Shown: positions 62,480 through 64,000 of the stretch, in pieces
How positions within the stretch are numbered: the stretch's first letter is position 1
Layout: every line of letters begins with the position of its first letter
Source of the DNA: Sindora glabra
Lineage: Eukaryota > Streptophyta > Magnoliopsida > Fabales > Fabaceae
Length of the DNA stretch: 64,000 bases
NCBI GenBank assembly: GCA_020226215.1
Contig: CM035235.1
Span: 6,461,151-6,525,150 of the forward strand
Direction: 5' to 3'
Translations under genes and position numbers: made by a program
The notes under the pieces: model-generated
What the model was told of the DNA's origin: nothing
Databases searched by the model: none
What the model saw: the letters and a program-made list of their open reading frames with translations, nothing else

Positions 62480-62975
62480 TGTGATATTATTTTGATAAAA
62501 TAGGAAAATTTTATATTTTTTTTTGAAATTTATAAAAAATTATAACTTTTTAAAAATTTATTTTCTTATGTAAATATTTACCTTCATGTAAGTAAATATA
62601 AAAATTTGTTTTCTTATGAGTATATGCTTATTATAAAATTATTTTCATAAAATCGTATATATTTAAAAATTTTATTATAAGAAATTATCTTTTCTTTGTA
62701 CACCAAATAGTAAAAAATATTCTTTTTACATATCAAATAATAAAAAATTAATTTATTTTTTAAAAATATATTTTCTTAACAAAGTATTTTCTCGAAATTT
62801 AATTTTCCTCCAAATGAAACGGATCCGAAACTAATTTTTCTTTATATGCCAAAAATTAAAAAATATTTTTTTATGTACTAAATAATAAAAAATTAATTCA
62901 TTTTTTAGAAATATATTTTTTTAGAAAAATATTCCTTAAAATTTTTATTTTTTTCTGAACGAAACGGACCGTAAA
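62480..62975. repeat. AT-rich fold-back block with CGGATCCG/CGGACC ends
   Basis: CAAATGAAACGGATCCGAAA (62,812) and ACGAAACGGACCGTAAA (62,959) are two related termini. Upstream are long AAAATATTTTTT-type phrases in both orientations. Possibly two overlapping MITE remnants. Borders are uncertain. Confidence 0.4.
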
Positions 62976-63099
62976 TTTAAATGGAAATTTAACATAAGTA
63001 GATCAAGCGTTTAATGATACAAATTATATCTCATTCTCTTTTTGACACTAGACTTCATATAAACCGATCGAATATGAGATCATACCAGACATTCTGAAA

Positions 63100-63434
63100 A
63101 TCAATGAATTGATGTATTAGAAGGGGTGGTCTACAGCGCCCTCAAGTCGTTCCGTAGTTGGAATATTATGTTTGGTACCAGAAAAAAAATAGGGAAGGAA
63201 GAAGGGACAATGAGTAAGGACAATTTGAAAAAGAGATGGAAAAGGATTTTTTGATTTGACCATCCAAAATTTTCATCGGCCATCGCTTCGCTTTCCCTTC
63301 TATTTCTCGCTTTTTGGCGGCGAAAATCAAACCTCGATTTAGACATCAGCCATAACGACAACAACAACACCGTTAAGCTTGCGAATTTGACAAAACCAAC
63401 AAACCCTCCAGGACTCCAACCAACCTTAATTTCA
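63100..63434 (+). promoter_or_regulatory. promoter-proximal region and 5'UTR of pantothenate synthetase
   Basis: The GC content rises from about 63,270. A pyrimidine-rich stretch (CTTCGCTTTCCCTTCTATTT) and the CAACAACAACACC leader precede the ATG, both usual in plant 5'UTRs. There is no upstream ATG in the last 60 bases. No clear TATA box. Confidence 0.5.
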
Positions 63435-64000
63435 ATGGCACCCAAAGAGCCTTTGGTAATCTCCGTTAAAGATGAGATGAGGAAATGGTCCAGGGACATG
63501 CGATCACAAGGCAAAATAATTGGCTTCGTTCCCACTATGGGATTTCTTCACGAAGGCCACCTTTCTCTCGTCAGAGAAGCTCGCAAGCATTCTGATGTTA
63601 TAGCAGTCTCAATCTACGTAAACCCAGGTCAGTTTTCCCCAAATGAAGACCTTTCTACATATCCATCTGACTTTAATGGCGATCTTCAAAAGCTTATGTC
63701 TGTGCCTGGTGGGGTTGATGTTGTATTCCATCCTTACAATCTCTATGATTATGGTAAAGAAATGAATGGCGCGAGTGAGGTAGAGGAGAATAATGGGAAG
63801 GTTTCTTGTATTGAGAAAAGGGGAATTGGACATGAAACTTGGATCAGAGTTGAGAAGCTGGAAAAGGGTCTCTGTGGGAAAAGCAGGCCAATTTTCTTTA
63901 GAGGGGTTGCAACTATTGTAACTAAGTTGTTTAATATAGTGGAGCCTGATGTTGCTGTATTTGGGAAGAAGGACTATCAGCAATGGCGAGTTATTCAGAG
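63435..64000 (+). CDS. panC: pantothenate synthetase (pantoate-beta-alanine ligase), 5' part
   Basis: It joins pantoate and beta-alanine with ATP to make pantothenate (vitamin B5), the last step before coenzyme A synthesis; in plants the enzyme is cytosolic. The frame is open for 188 codons and leaves the window. Residues 35-44 read PTMGFLHEGH, with the HxGH nucleotide-binding signature; VSIYVNPGQF follows at about 60-69. An insert rich in Glu/Asn at roughly 110-130 is typical of plant enzymes. The stretch SRPIFFRGVATIVTKLFNIV and then FGKKDYQQW carries the pantoate and ATP-binding residues and the KMSKS-like site. The start matches the length expected (about 310 aa overall). No intron is seen so far, and no frame damage, unlike the rest of the window. 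No chloroplast targeting signal. Confidence 0.95.
   Translation, partial: MAPKEPLVISVKDEMRKWSRDMRSQGKIIGFVPTMGFLHEGHLSLVREARKHSDVIAVSIYVNPGQFSPNEDLSTYPSDFNGDLQKLMSVPGGVDVVFHPYNLYDYGKEMNGASEVEENNGKVSCIEKRGIGHETWIRVEKLEKGLCGKSRPIFFRGVATIVTKLFNIVEPDVAVFGKKDYQQWRVIQ

Noticed and set aside
63131..63983. Open frames on the minus strand opposite pantothenate synthetase
   Set aside because: They overlap a well supported plus-strand gene and show no motifs; they are antisense shadows.

Overview
The window is nuclear DNA from a flowering plant, very AT-rich and dominated by decayed mobile elements. TIR-type NB-ARC resistance gene sequence is present, a class missing from grasses, so a eudicot is likely. 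I cannot name the species. The only ordinary metabolic gene is at the right edge: the start of a pantothenate synthetase gene (63,435 to beyond the window).

Resistance gene relics occupy 1-16.5 kb and 30.2-35 kb. There are three copies of a CC-NB-ARC (CNL, RPS5/At4g27190-like) gene. Copy 1 (66-1,670, minus) has an open frame but no LRR. The left-arm copy (12,353-13,960, plus) is badly broken. The right-arm copy (32,418-34,032, minus) has a 2-base deletion. Downstream of the left- and right-arm copies lies a second unit with unusual order: a TNL-type NB-ARC joined in one exon to a TIR domain (NBS-TIR), followed by an intron and the start of another NBS exon. The right-arm NBS-TIR frame (30,752-32,011) is open for 419 codons. 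The left one (14,157-15,461) is broken.

The left and right units belong to one large inverted duplication. The left arm (about 9,107-15,990) matches the reverse complement of the right arm (about 30,225-49,435), including several kb of non-coding upstream DNA. The right arm was then enlarged by two insertions whose empty site can be read in the left arm: a triple-nested MITE (35,910-37,710) and a 10.7 kb Mutator-like element (MULE, 37,730-48,467) with a perfect 9-bp target duplication. The MULE carries a decayed transposase and a decayed plant mobile domain (PMD, MAIN-like) gene, with GGCGCC-rich subterminal repeats.

Between the arms (16-30 kb) are an LRR relic, two unidentified exon-like stretches, RNase H-like fragments, a second copy of a resistance-gene 5' segment (20,153-20,515), a decayed hAT transposase (22.4-24.4 kb) and AT-rich DNA with small tandem repeats. 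Beyond the MULE come a decayed Ty3/gypsy chromovirus-like element on the minus strand (about 50.4-55.4 kb), a CACTA TNP2 pseudogene with an internal inversion (58.2-60.5 kb), a probable CACTA terminus at 61,639, small fold-back elements, and the pantothenate synthetase promoter and coding start.

No tRNA, rRNA or CRISPR array was seen. All similarity statements come from reading and translating the sequence by eye; no database search was run.
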